Source of the DNA: Alphaproteobacteria bacterium
Lineage (GTDB): Bacteria; Pseudomonadota; Alphaproteobacteria; Micavibrionales; Micavibrionaceae
Reading direction: 5' to 3'
Assembly (NCBI GenBank): GCA_030639165.1
Contig: DAOWDF010000032.1
Location: forward strand, 1 to 6,979
Length of the DNA: 6,979 nt
In this document: positions 1-6,344 of the stretch, in pieces
Position numbering within the stretch: position 1 is the stretch's first letter
Layout of the letters: each line of letters begins with the position of its first letter
Made by a program: the position numbers and the translations under genes
The notes under the pieces: generated by a model
What the model was told of the DNA's origin: nothing
What the model saw: the letters and a program-made list of their open reading frames with translations, nothing else
Databases searched by the model: none

Positions 1-437
1 CAGTAGGCCGCATAACAGTAGAAACCGATCCCGCTATATTATCGACCAGACCAGAATTAGACATGCTATTGGAGAAAAATGATCGTATATATATCCCTAA
101 ACGCCCGCTAACCGTGCGTGTAAACGGAGAAGTTCTCTCCCCCGCTTCTCTACAATTTAGGAAAGATAAAAACCCACGAAATTATATTAATGAAGCTGGC
201 GGCTTTACTTATGACGCTGATAAAAACCGATCCTTTGTCCTCTACCCTGACGGAAGCGCCCAACCACTAAAGGTTAGCAGCTGGAACCATAACCCAGTTT
301 TTGTTCCCCCTGGCTCGACAATTATTGTACCGCGCGACCCAAAGCCCTTTGATTTCATCGAAAGTGCAAAGGAAGTCGGACAAATACTTAGCAATCTAGC
401 AATAACGGCAGTATTTATTGATGACATTCGCGACTAA
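1..437 (+). CDS. Polysaccharide export protein, SLBB domain, C-terminal part (5' end outside window)
   Basis: The reading frame is open from the window edge (first full codon at position 3) to TAA at 435-437, giving 144 residues. The real start is therefore upstream, and the ATG at 63 is internal. The visible part looks like the last SLBB (beta-grasp, soluble-ligand-binding) domain of Wza/BexD-like polysaccharide export proteins. It has the LLEKNDRIYIPKRP stretch (an 'L..GD.I.IP.RP' theme), then VNGEVLSPAS, then YINEAGGFTYDADK, then PPGSTIIVPRDP. It ends in a hydrophobic helix-like tail (about the last 30 residues, QILSNLAITAVFIDDI). Proteins of this family form the periplasmic and outer-membrane conduit for capsule or exopolysaccharide. 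A glycosyltransferase gene follows after 18 bp, so the two are probably co-transcribed. The family call is firm. The specific polymer, and whether the protein is a lipoprotein, cannot be judged without the N-terminus. Confidence 0.88.
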   Translation, partial: VGRITVETDPAILSTRPELDMLLEKNDRIYIPKRPLTVRVNGEVLSPASLQFRKDKNPRNYINEAGGFTYDADKNRSFVLYPDGSAQPLKVSSWNHNPVFVPPGSTIIVPRDPKPFDFIESAKEVGQILSNLAITAVFIDDIRD

Positions 438-455
438 TCATTTAAAATCAATATC

Positions 456-1253
456 ATGAGCAAATACCCAACATTCAGTATAATAACTATAACCCTGAAC
501 AATTTTTCAGGACTCCAAAACACCTGCAAATCCGTTGAAAAACAATCACTTAATGATTATGAATGGATAATAATTGATGGCGCATCCACTGATGAAACCA
601 TTGATTTCCTACGACAAAAACGTACAGATACACGTGCGAATCAATACCCCACGACCTTCATAAGTAAGGCTGATCAAGGCATTTATGATGCGATGAATAT
701 TGGCATAGGCAAAGCCAAGGGCAATTACCTGCTATTCCTAAATGCTGGTGATGAACTGGCATCCAAAGATACTCTAGAAATGATAACCAAGCACACAAAA
801 GACAAGCCTGACTTTATTTATGGCGATTCGCTAGAACCACAAACGCCCCCTAAAGAACCATTTTATAAGACAGCAACTAGCCATAAAGATATAAATTGGG
901 GCATGTTCACTCACCATCAAGCAATGATTTATAATCGCCTCAAAGTGCGTGATAATAAAATGCATTACTCACTACGCTATAAAATAGCCTCAGATTATGA
1001 TTTTACAGCCCGTTTTCTGAAAAAATGCTCTAGAATTATATATATAGAAAAGCCAATCTGCATTTTCGAACAAGGCGGAATATCACAGACACAAGCATCT
1101 TTAGGGCGTAAGGAGCAATATATTATCCGCGAAAATCTTGAAATGCTTTCACAACCAAGAAACTTATGGATTTTAATCACACAAAGTGTCTCTTGGAAGC
1201 TTAAGAAATTATCGCCTGCCCTACATGATTCCCTAAAATCCCTAATGCCTTAA
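456..1253 (+). CDS. Glycosyltransferase family 2 (WcaE-like)
   Basis: This is a cytoplasmic or membrane-associated sugar transferase of 265 residues with a GT-A fold. The sequence shows the N-terminal nucleotide-binding strand FSIITITLNN (7-16), the IIIDGASTDET segment (38-48) with the family's first conserved Asp, and DQGIYDAMNIGIGKAKGNYL (73-92). The metal-site region is FLNAGDEL (94-101), with NAGD in place of a plain DxD. The C-terminal half has HHQAMIY (153-159), KIASDYDF (176-183) and GGIS (207-210). This combination is typical of WcaE-type enzymes of colanic acid and other exopolysaccharide clusters, which add a sugar to a lipid-linked oligosaccharide. The donor and acceptor cannot be read from sequence. 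The ATG at 456 gives the expected N-terminus, but no strong ribosome binding site precedes it, so coupling to the export gene 18 bp upstream is likely. The last 12 bp overlap the convergent gene's 3' end. Confidence 0.87.
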   Translation: MSKYPTFSIITITLNNFSGLQNTCKSVEKQSLNDYEWIIIDGASTDETIDFLRQKRTDTRANQYPTTFISKADQGIYDAMNIGIGKAKGNYLLFLNAGDELASKDTLEMITKHTKDKPDFIYGDSLEPQTPPKEPFYKTATSHKDINWGMFTHHQAMIYNRLKVRDNKMHYSLRYKIASDYDFTARFLKKCSRIIYIEKPICIFEQGGISQTQASLGRKEQYIIRENLEMLSQPRNLWILITQSVSWKLKKLSPALHDSLKSLMP

Positions 1254-2051
1254 TATCATAGAGCAATATTTCTTACGACTTTGCGCAAATTCATAGCCCG
1301 CCACCCCGTCTAGAAAGCCAAATTTCACTATATATGAGTATAAAAACATAATATATGGCCGGAAAACTGACTTTCTGATGCTTTTTTTAAGCATCTCACG
1401 CCAAATAACGGGATCTTCCACCCAAGCGCTACGCCGCGTCATTTCTGCTTCCCAATGGGCATAATCCTTATGTCGCAGAGCCCATCGCCCCTCATCCTCA
1501 TAAGCATAATGCAATAATGGAGCGCCAATCTGCCCTATTTCTCCACCATCATTAGTAACAACTGGCTGATAATGCCCCTCAATCTCGCCCATACCCGATA
1601 TATCAAGATCATCAATTACAGGGAAATGCATCTTTTTACGATCAAACAGAGCTATTTTATTATTTTTCAACCCATACTTAAGAATCCTATCCCCCCAGAC
1701 ATAACTCCCTTTAACGAAAAAACCAGAATCCTTTACACGTCCATCGAATAATTCACGAATCTCACCAACTAATTTAGAAGTAACGACTTCATCGCCATCC
1801 ACCCAGAATACCCAATCATAAGCTATATCCAGATTATCCAAACACCATTGCCGCTTTTTCGGATATAATCCGTTCCACTTGAACATTTCAACCCGCGCCC
1901 CTAACTCCGAAGCTATCTCGCAAGTCATATCATCACTATGCGAATCAATCACTATTACTTGCGCAAAATCCAGTAGAGCCGCCAAACAGCGCGCTATATT
2001 CTTCTCTTCATTTTTAGTAGCTATAAGCACAGATACAGGGATTTTATCCAT
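1242..2051 (-). CDS. Glycosyltransferase family 2 (WaaE/KdtX-like)
   Basis: This 269-residue GT-A glycosyltransferase resembles the WaaE/KdtX-like beta-glucosyltransferase group. It has PVSVLIATKNEEKNI (5-19), VIVIDSHSDD (32-41), the Lys-containing loop YPKKRQW (63-69), and a clear metal-binding WVDGDE (83-88). After that come LHYAYEDEGRW (180-190) and a C-terminal hydrophobic patch, YIMFLYSYIVKFGF (233-246), that probably touches the membrane. Family members transfer a hexose to LPS core or to a polysaccharide intermediate; the substrate here is unknown. An ATG 15 nt further upstream (2066) is possible, with a GGGG run about 10 nt before it. I prefer the ATG at 2051 because MDKIPVSV is a normal family N-terminus and because it gives an 8-nt overlap (ATGGATAA) with the upstream Wzz-like gene, matching two other junctions in this operon. 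It is the last gene of the operon and overlaps the opposite-strand gene by 12 bp. Confidence 0.85.
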   Translation of the reverse strand: MDKIPVSVLIATKNEEKNIARCLAALLDFAQVIVIDSHSDDMTCEIASELGARVEMFKWNGLYPKKRQWCLDNLDIAYDWVFWVDGDEVVTSKLVGEIRELFDGRVKDSGFFVKGSYVWGDRILKYGLKNNKIALFDRKKMHFPVIDDLDISGMGEIEGHYQPVVTNDGGEIGQIGAPLLHYAYEDEGRWALRHKDYAHWEAEMTRRSAWVEDPVIWREMLKKSIRKSVFRPYIMFLYSYIVKFGFLDGVAGYEFAQSRKKYCSMILRH

Positions 2052-2844
2052 GATGGCGTAAACCATAAGTCACAAACCCCAATAGCAAACCAACCAGCAA
2101 AAATACTGGATAAATAGCATAAGGGTCAGGCCAGCGCGGCTTTGACGATACTGATGGAGGCTCGATTATAGCCGCCGCATAGGGCTGATCTAATGAAACC
2201 ATCATCTTTAAACGCTCCTGATCCAGCAAAATAGAGGTCAAATTCCGTCTATGCACTTGATTAGTGGTAACCGATAGCGCTTTATTCAAATATAAAATGC
2301 GCCCCTCAACCTCATGCAAAACTCCTTTGCGAATTATCTTATCGCTAGAGCTATGGATCTGCGCCACCATATATTCTGCAAATTCCTTTTTAGTATGAAA
2401 ATATATTATTTTGCGCAAATAAGTGCCGCTTACTGGCTCAAGCTTAATATTTTTACGCAAATATTCAGATAGATTCTCTACCGACCAGTCATTTTTTGGC
2501 AATTCAGACATTATATTTTTATTCTTCATCAGAATCGACGCCACCGAAACCCCGTCATATATAGTCTCAAAGCGTAAGAAAGCCGCAGAGCTTTGCAACT
2601 CATCAGGCTGTGTTTGTATAGATCCTTCACCAATATTTAGAGCCGAACTCATGCCCTGCCCCATATTAACCGCTGGAGCAATAATCATATTCGCTCGATA
2701 ATATTTAGGAGAAATACTGATAAAAACAAAAGCACCTATCAGCGCTATAACAGCAAAAAAAATCAGGTAAACCTTTGCCTTCCAAAGATCGATGACAACA
2801 TCAAATAACGTTTTATCCTGCGCCAGCACTTTATCAGACAACAT
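2044..2844 (-). CDS. Wzz-type polysaccharide chain-length determinant (co-polymerase, no kinase domain)
   Basis: This inner-membrane protein of 266 residues has the Wzz/polysaccharide co-polymerase layout. A short cytoplasmic N-terminus is followed by a first membrane helix (about 25-45, VYLIFFAVIALIGAFVFISI). Next comes the conserved post-helix stretch SPKYYRANMIIAP (45-57) and a mostly helical periplasmic domain (about 58-240). A Pro-rich segment, EPPSVSSKPRWPDP (228-241), precedes the second helix (about 243-261), which contains a GxxxG (252-256). Proteins of this class oligomerise and set the modal length of Wzy-made polymers. It ends right after the second helix, so it lacks a C-terminal tyrosine autokinase domain, unlike capsule-type Wzc. 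The ATG at 2844 is chosen over TTG 2850 and GTG 2847 because the purine-rich GGGGAAG at 2851-2857 lies 6 nt before it. The start overlaps the preceding glycosyltransferase gene by 11 nt. Confidence 0.87.
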   Translation of the reverse strand: MLSDKVLAQDKTLFDVVIDLWKAKVYLIFFAVIALIGAFVFISISPKYYRANMIIAPAVNMGQGMSSALNIGEGSIQTQPDELQSSAAFLRFETIYDGVSVASILMKNKNIMSELPKNDWSVENLSEYLRKNIKLEPVSGTYLRKIIYFHTKKEFAEYMVAQIHSSSDKIIRKGVLHEVEGRILYLNKALSVTTNQVHRRNLTSILLDQERLKMMVSLDQPYAAAIIEPPSVSSKPRWPDPYAIYPVFLLVGLLLGFVTYGLRHHG

Positions 2845-4117
2845 CACCAACTTCCCCGCTTAAAGGTAATATACTAATAGAGTTGCGTATATTACTCTGC
2901 TTAATAACTTGATCGGCATATCCTATCCATTCCCCTATAGAGACAGACGGTGTAAATGCCTTACGCGCCTTTATCGCACCATGATGCGCATCAAACCAAG
3001 CCTCACTGCTATTCCTGAAATGCAGCAACGCATTAACCAGATTCTTAGCATCACCTTGAGCAACTACAAGGCCGCTACCATAGTCACTAATAATATCCGC
3101 TATTTCAGATTTTTTAGGGCCAATAAATATGCAAGGTCTAGCCACCGCCATTGCTGAGTATATCTTACACGGCACGATACATCCTAATGCTGCATCATTC
3201 ATGGTAATCAAATGCACATCACCGCTTTCCATCATATCACGTATATTAGAAGCTGGCTGATAAGGTAATAACCTAATATTATCCAAAGCCATAAATGATC
3301 GCTTTTCAGCTATATGATCAAATCTCGCCCCATCACCAACAAAAACAAACTCTATGTCGCTATCTTGATTATCAAGCAAAATAGCTGCTTCCAATATCGT
3401 ATCTACAGAATTAGCCAAACCTATATTACCTGAATATAAAACCCTAAAACGCTTTTTGGTTTTAATTTGTTTGTCAAACGGACGTACATTATCCGGCTTA
3501 GTATTCTTATCCGAGACATAATTAAAACTAGATGCCTTGGTCTCCGTTAACTCATTATCAGGCCAGTTTGAAACAGCAGCAACCTTGCTCTCATAAACAC
3601 CGTCATCGACAATATTTTGAGACATGTATTTACCGCAAGTTATTATTTTATCACATTTTTTCATCGCTTTAACGCGAGAAGCCTTAAATAATCTCATGAA
3701 GATTTCGGGAAACTTTATACCCAGCGCGGGCAGCACATCAGGATATAAATCCTGACACCAGTTTATATGACGGCTCTTCTTAAATTTAGAAACTATCCCA
3801 CCTGCTACAATAATAAGTGGTGGATCACTCATACTTACAACGATGTCATGCCTATCAGATCGTAAAGCCATAACCAGCATCCGAAACCACACTATCATAT
3901 AAGAAAAAGTTCCGCTTAAACGCTCCGCTCCCTTAACTCGGACAACCCGAACATCTTCAATAATTTTATCATCAAACTTATCACTGCCTGAAGAAATCAC
4001 TGTTACAGCCCACCCCTTCTGCGCTAACTCTTCGGCCAGATCACATAACATCCTGCCAGTTGCGCCACGCACAGGTGGATATACTCTATTTATAAATAAT
4101 ATACTGGGCTTATTCAT
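2834..4117 (-). CDS. Glycosyltransferase family 4 (WcaI/WbuB-like)
   Basis: This is a 427-residue GT-B retaining glycosyltransferase. The N-terminal acceptor domain has ILFINRVYPPVRGATGRM (6-23) and the WbuB/WcaI-type signature INWCQDLYPDVLPALG (118-133). The C-terminal donor domain starts near VLYSGNIGLANSVDT (226-240), followed by FVFVGDGARF (257-266). The nucleotide-sugar site region is CIVPCKIYSAMAVARP (313-328), with YGSGL at 346-350. Family members add sugars such as fucose, FucNAc or mannose from a nucleotide donor to a growing lipid-linked repeat unit on the cytoplasmic face; the sugar here is not deducible. The donor site reads PCK..S where many relatives read PSK..E. A hydrophilic segment (about 195-222, rich in Lys, Asp and Asn) links the two domains, and a tail of about 20 residues (408-427) extends past the usual end. 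The start ATG overlaps the stop of the upstream polymerase-like gene (ATGAATAA, 8 nt). Confidence 0.88.
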   Translation of the reverse strand: MNKPSILFINRVYPPVRGATGRMLCDLAEELAQKGWAVTVISSGSDKFDDKIIEDVRVVRVKGAERLSGTFSYMIVWFRMLVMALRSDRHDIVVSMSDPPLIIVAGGIVSKFKKSRHINWCQDLYPDVLPALGIKFPEIFMRLFKASRVKAMKKCDKIITCGKYMSQNIVDDGVYESKVAAVSNWPDNELTETKASSFNYVSDKNTKPDNVRPFDKQIKTKKRFRVLYSGNIGLANSVDTILEAAILLDNQDSDIEFVFVGDGARFDHIAEKRSFMALDNIRLLPYQPASNIRDMMESGDVHLITMNDAALGCIVPCKIYSAMAVARPCIFIGPKKSEIADIISDYGSGLVVAQGDAKNLVNALLHFRNSSEAWFDAHHGAIKARKAFTPSVSIGEWIGYADQVIKQSNIRNSISILPLSGEVGDVV

Positions 4118-5327
4118 TCACAATTACTTGAAGCGATTCGGGTTCATTATTACCTCTTAAATATAGCAAAGAACCTGATATCATCAAAAGCACTAAACCA
4201 AAATCAAGTGATTTAAAGCTGGCATAAAGGCTTAAATCTATTAAAATAGGCGCAGAAAGTGCAAATCCTAATACTGGATTCCTCAAAGTAACTCTAACCA
4301 AAACCTCTAAAAGCCCCGCTACATAAGACACACACAAGATAACCCCCATAGCCCCCGCCTTTAACAAAACCGAGCTAAAAAAATTATGTGTAAAATTCAC
4401 ACTTAAGCCTCCCACGGCGGGAGAATTAAACTGCCCTCCCCATCCTGTGCCAAATAAAAATGTTAGTGGGCTAACGCTTATAACATCCCAAACCGCCTGA
4501 AACTCTTGCGGACGCATATTAAGTCCAACCTGCTGCGTTTTATCCCATAATGATAAGAATACTGTCAAAAATGGTATATTAACGATAAGAACAACTACCA
4601 CCCCCACTATGGATAATACAAAAACCCGCACAGGTGATTTATAGAAAAAATAGCCCGCGATCATCGTAATATATAAAGCAACAGCCCCTAAGCTTGCACG
4701 CTGCAAAGTCATTACCATAGCCATAATAGGCACAAGGCTAAGCCCTATTAAAATAGATGAGGCAGCAATAGTCCTTAAACTTACCCCCTTCATAATAACG
4801 CTAACAGCGCAGCCAATCATAAAAAGCGCAAAGAACAATACTGTCGGCATATTCTCAAGATATAGCTGCTCACCTCCGGTAATGCCCATAATAGAGCGCC
4901 CTGAAAATAAAAAGCCTATAATTAAAACAGCAAACAAGGTTAAGCGGAAATGATGTGGCTTTGACCTCAATAACTCGTACAAAAAGATTGGTAAAAATAG
5001 GAATAAAAACGGCATTATATCGCGCATAATTGCACTTAGATTATGACCTGATACAACCCCCATAATTAATGGCATAGATAAGCCATAAATTAAAAATACC
5101 CGTCCTGCATTTCGCCAAAAGCAGTTTTTCACTGGCTGTAATAAAACGTCACGCGCCTGCCCCACACCAATACTTATAACCAAAAATGAACCAACCATCA
5201 GCTCCTTCATACCAAAACTATCTGGCGTGGGAGAGCCTAAAACTGCATAAATAACACATGCCATAAATAAACAAACAACCCGATAATCATAGGCATTTAT
5301 AATAGCTAAAATGTTATATCTACGCAT
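4110..5327 (-). CDS. Wzy/O-antigen-ligase-like polytopic membrane protein
   Basis: This 405-residue inner-membrane protein has about ten or more hydrophobic stretches, for instance near residues 16-31, 43-56, 75-94, 104-120, 128-142, 160-178, 184-207, 213-228, 233-262, 320-345 and 375-390. It has the usual family pattern: a QRASLGA segment (209-215) at the end of a helix before a large periplasmic loop (about 260-315). In the loop lie MRPQEFQAVWDVI (271-283) and FGTGWGG (292-298). The THNFFSSVLLKAGAMG segment (313-328) at the re-entry helix matches the H-N...G..G theme of O-antigen polymerases and ligases. In context (Wzz-like protein and glycosyltransferases in the same operon) a Wzy polymerase is more likely than a ligase, but sequence alone does not separate them. 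The ATG at 5327 is preferred over TTG 5339: it overlaps the stop of the upstream small ORF as ATGCGTAG, and no strong ribosome binding site is present, which fits translational coupling. Confidence 0.83.
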   Translation of the reverse strand: MRRYNILAIINAYDYRVVCLFMACVIYAVLGSPTPDSFGMKELMVGSFLVISIGVGQARDVLLQPVKNCFWRNAGRVFLIYGLSMPLIMGVVSGHNLSAIMRDIMPFLFLFLPIFLYELLRSKPHHFRLTLFAVLIIGFLFSGRSIMGITGGEQLYLENMPTVLFFALFMIGCAVSVIMKGVSLRTIAASSILIGLSLVPIMAMVMTLQRASLGAVALYITMIAGYFFYKSPVRVFVLSIVGVVVVLIVNIPFLTVFLSLWDKTQQVGLNMRPQEFQAVWDVISVSPLTFLFGTGWGGQFNSPAVGGLSVNFTHNFFSSVLLKAGAMGVILCVSYVAGLLEVLVRVTLRNPVLGFALSAPILIDLSLYASFKSLDFGLVLLMISGSLLYLRGNNEPESLQVIVNE

Positions 5328-5409
5328 AGCCAACACCAAGAAGGACAGCCAACCAGCCTATAACTCCAAGCATAGCAATTAACGACAATATATTTGTGGT
5401 GATATCCAT
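5320..5409 (-). CDS. Putative 29-residue single-helix membrane peptide
   Basis: A short frame runs from ATG 5409-5407 to TAG 5322-5320. It begins MDITTNILSLIAMLG and continues as an uninterrupted hydrophobic stretch (residues 7-29) rich in Gly (15, 18, 25, 27), ending GVGYA. The only charged side chain is Asp2. An in-frame TAG lies two codons upstream of the ATG, so it is not the tail of a longer gene. Its stop overlaps the start of the Wzy-like gene by 8 nt (ATGCGTAG), the same geometry as the next junction (ATGAATAA) and the junction before the last gene (ATGGATAA). I infer a real, translated small membrane protein that couples to, and may associate with, the polymerase. Against it: no good ribosome binding site precedes the ATG, and a chance hydrophobic ORF of this size is possible. 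No known family is recognised. Confidence 0.5.
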   Translation of the reverse strand: MDITTNILSLIAMLGVIGWLAVLLGVGYA

Positions 5410-5458
5410 GATCTAAAATCTATCACATTAGAAGTAACAAACAATGCAATATGATAAA

Positions 5459-6136
5459 TTAGTATTTCTTAAATGACTTACCAGGCTTATTTAAACCCTC
5501 TTCACTAAGATAAGGATTATACAGCTTTGCAGCCAATTCATCCGCTTCGGATTTTTTCTTACCTCGAGACTGTCTCTTAGCAATCTTTTCTGCCTTTTCT
5601 ATGGCCTTACTTCTTATTTCTAATCTATATCGCTTTTTTGCTGCTTGATCTGCCTTATATTTAGCAAGTCTAGCCTTATCTTTTCTTGCATTTAAAGCAC
5701 GCTCCTGACCTCTTATTTTTAATGCATTAATCATCGTTACAGCGGCTTTTTTATTGATATTATACTCTTGCTGCAATGCCATATCTATATCACTCTGACG
5801 ATTACTTGCCGCTGACGAGTCCATAAACTTCCATAGCTTAGAAGGCTTTTGCCCTGCCATTTTTACTCTTTTATAAGCTTCAATACTGTTTAATTCTCGT
5901 GATGATCTAGAATTTGAAATAACCGCTCTACCCTGACCTTTACGGTTATATAAAGTTCTCTTTTGGCTCCCCTTAGTCTTATTAGGAGAATATATCCTTC
6001 TTTTACCCTTTTCAGAATCACCAGCCCTATCAGTCTGACTGTTCCACAGTTTCGCAGCTCGGGCGCTATCACTCGGCTGCAAAGTCACTGCGCCAAAAAC
6101 ACATACCATAAATAAACAGATAATCTTACGTTTCAT
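5459..6136 (-). CDS. Secreted, highly basic protein of unknown function
   Basis: I do not recognise this 225-residue protein. It has a clear Sec-type signal peptide: MKRK, then hydrophobic IICLFMVCVFGAVTLQ (5-20), and a likely cleavage site after Ala27 (ARA|AKLW). The mature part is strongly Lys/Arg-rich and lacks Cys. Residues about 33-82 are low-complexity, rich in Ser, Lys, Arg and Gly. Residues about 110-195 look helical and are packed with alternating Lys, Arg, Ala and Glu, suggesting a long charged helix or coiled coil. A short motif recurs three times: AAKLWN (27-32), SKLWKF (99-104) and AAKLYN (202-207), placing one copy at the mature N-terminus and one near the C-terminus. The start is supported by AAGAGA at 6145-6150, 8 nt upstream of the ATG. 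It lies 49 bp upstream of the polysaccharide operon on the same strand with no convincing terminator between, so read-through is plausible. A periplasmic or surface protein that binds acidic polysaccharide is one guess, based only on charge and location. Confidence 0.72.
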   Translation of the reverse strand: MKRKIICLFMVCVFGAVTLQPSDSARAAKLWNSQTDRAGDSEKGKRRIYSPNKTKGSQKRTLYNRKGQGRAVISNSRSSRELNSIEAYKRVKMAGQKPSKLWKFMDSSAASNRQSDIDMALQQEYNINKKAAVTMINALKIRGQERALNARKDKARLAKYKADQAAKKRYRLEIRSKAIEKAEKIAKRQSRGKKKSEADELAAKLYNPYLSEEGLNKPGKSFKKY

Positions 6137-6168
6137 GTTACCAATCTCTTATATAAAAACCTCTCATC

Positions 6169-6224
6169 TACTGTAACAGAAATCCACCATCTCATGCAAA
6201 ACATACTGCCACGCAGTTACAGTA
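6169..6224. repeat. Perfect 9-bp inverted repeat with nested hairpin
   Basis: TACTGTAAC at 6169-6177 and its exact complement GTTACAGTA at 6216-6224 are separated by 38 bp. Overlapping the right arm is a second perfect inverted repeat, ACTGC-CAC-GCAGT, at 6205-6217. The pair sits 33-88 bp upstream of the secreted-protein start codon, in the divergent intergenic region. It could be a paired operator site or a 5' leader structure of the minus-strand transcript. The two structures share bases, so in RNA they would partly compete. The repeat is seen directly; any role is inference. Confidence 0.5.
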
Positions 6225-6244
6225 ATTAGACTATTTTCCAAAAA

Positions 6245-6259
6245 TTAAGGGTTTATTAA
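6245..6259. promoter_or_regulatory. CtrA-like box (TTAA-N7-TTAA)
   Basis: TTAA at 6245-6248 and TTAA at 6256-6259 are spaced by exactly 7 bases (GGGTTTA). This is the half-site arrangement of the alphaproteobacterial cell-cycle regulator CtrA. It lies 85 bp before the start of the plus-strand gene and 108 bp before the start of the minus-strand gene, at promoter distance for either. The flanking base after the second half is G, not the C of the full TTAAC consensus, on either strand. In AT-rich DNA the pattern can arise by chance, so this is tentative. Confidence 0.33.
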
Positions 6260-6332
6260 GGTTTTGGAGCGATTATAGATTAAATTATGAAAACATGAAT
6301 ATATTGCCACCGACATTTAACATGGTTACTTT

Positions 6333-6336
6333 GGAG
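6333..6336 (+). promoter_or_regulatory. Ribosome binding site deciding the start at 6345
   Basis: GGAG lies 8 nt before the ATG at 6345-6347, a textbook Shine-Dalgarno placement. An upstream ATG at 6322 opens only a 7-codon frame ending just before 6345, so 6345 is the supported start. Confidence 0.75.
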
Positions 6337-6344
6337 TATAAATA

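Larger units (their letters stand above)
6137..6344. promoter_or_regulatory. Divergent intergenic region with promoters for both flanking genes
   Basis: These 208 bp separate two divergently transcribed genes, so they should hold promoters for both directions. The region is AT-rich and contains a 9-bp inverted repeat pair, a small hairpin and a TTAA-N7-TTAA motif (listed separately). A weak sigma-70-like pair can be drawn on the plus strand (TTGGAG at 6264-6269, TATGAA at 6286-6291, spacing 16), but matches are only 3/6 and 4/6, so I do not call it. No larger ORF with a ribosome binding site was seen here. Confidence 0.6.

Noticed and set aside
2423..2701. A 92-residue plus-strand frame inside the Wzz-like gene.
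   Set aside because: It lies wholly antisense to a well-supported gene, has no family features, and has no credible ribosome binding site.
5410..5458. A possible terminator or promoter between the secreted-protein gene and the small membrane peptide gene.
   Set aside because: The best stem (TATCA/TGATA with CATT/AATG) is AT-rich, interrupted by a one-sided 5-nt bulge, and not followed by a clean U-tract. The best promoter boxes match only about half of consensus positions.
6138..6167. A 9-codon minus-strand frame (MRGFYIRDW) just before the secreted-protein start, which could be read as a leader peptide.
   Set aside because: It is very short, its only nearby purine-rich sequence belongs to the downstream gene, and it shows no regulatory codon run. 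Frames of this size are expected by chance.
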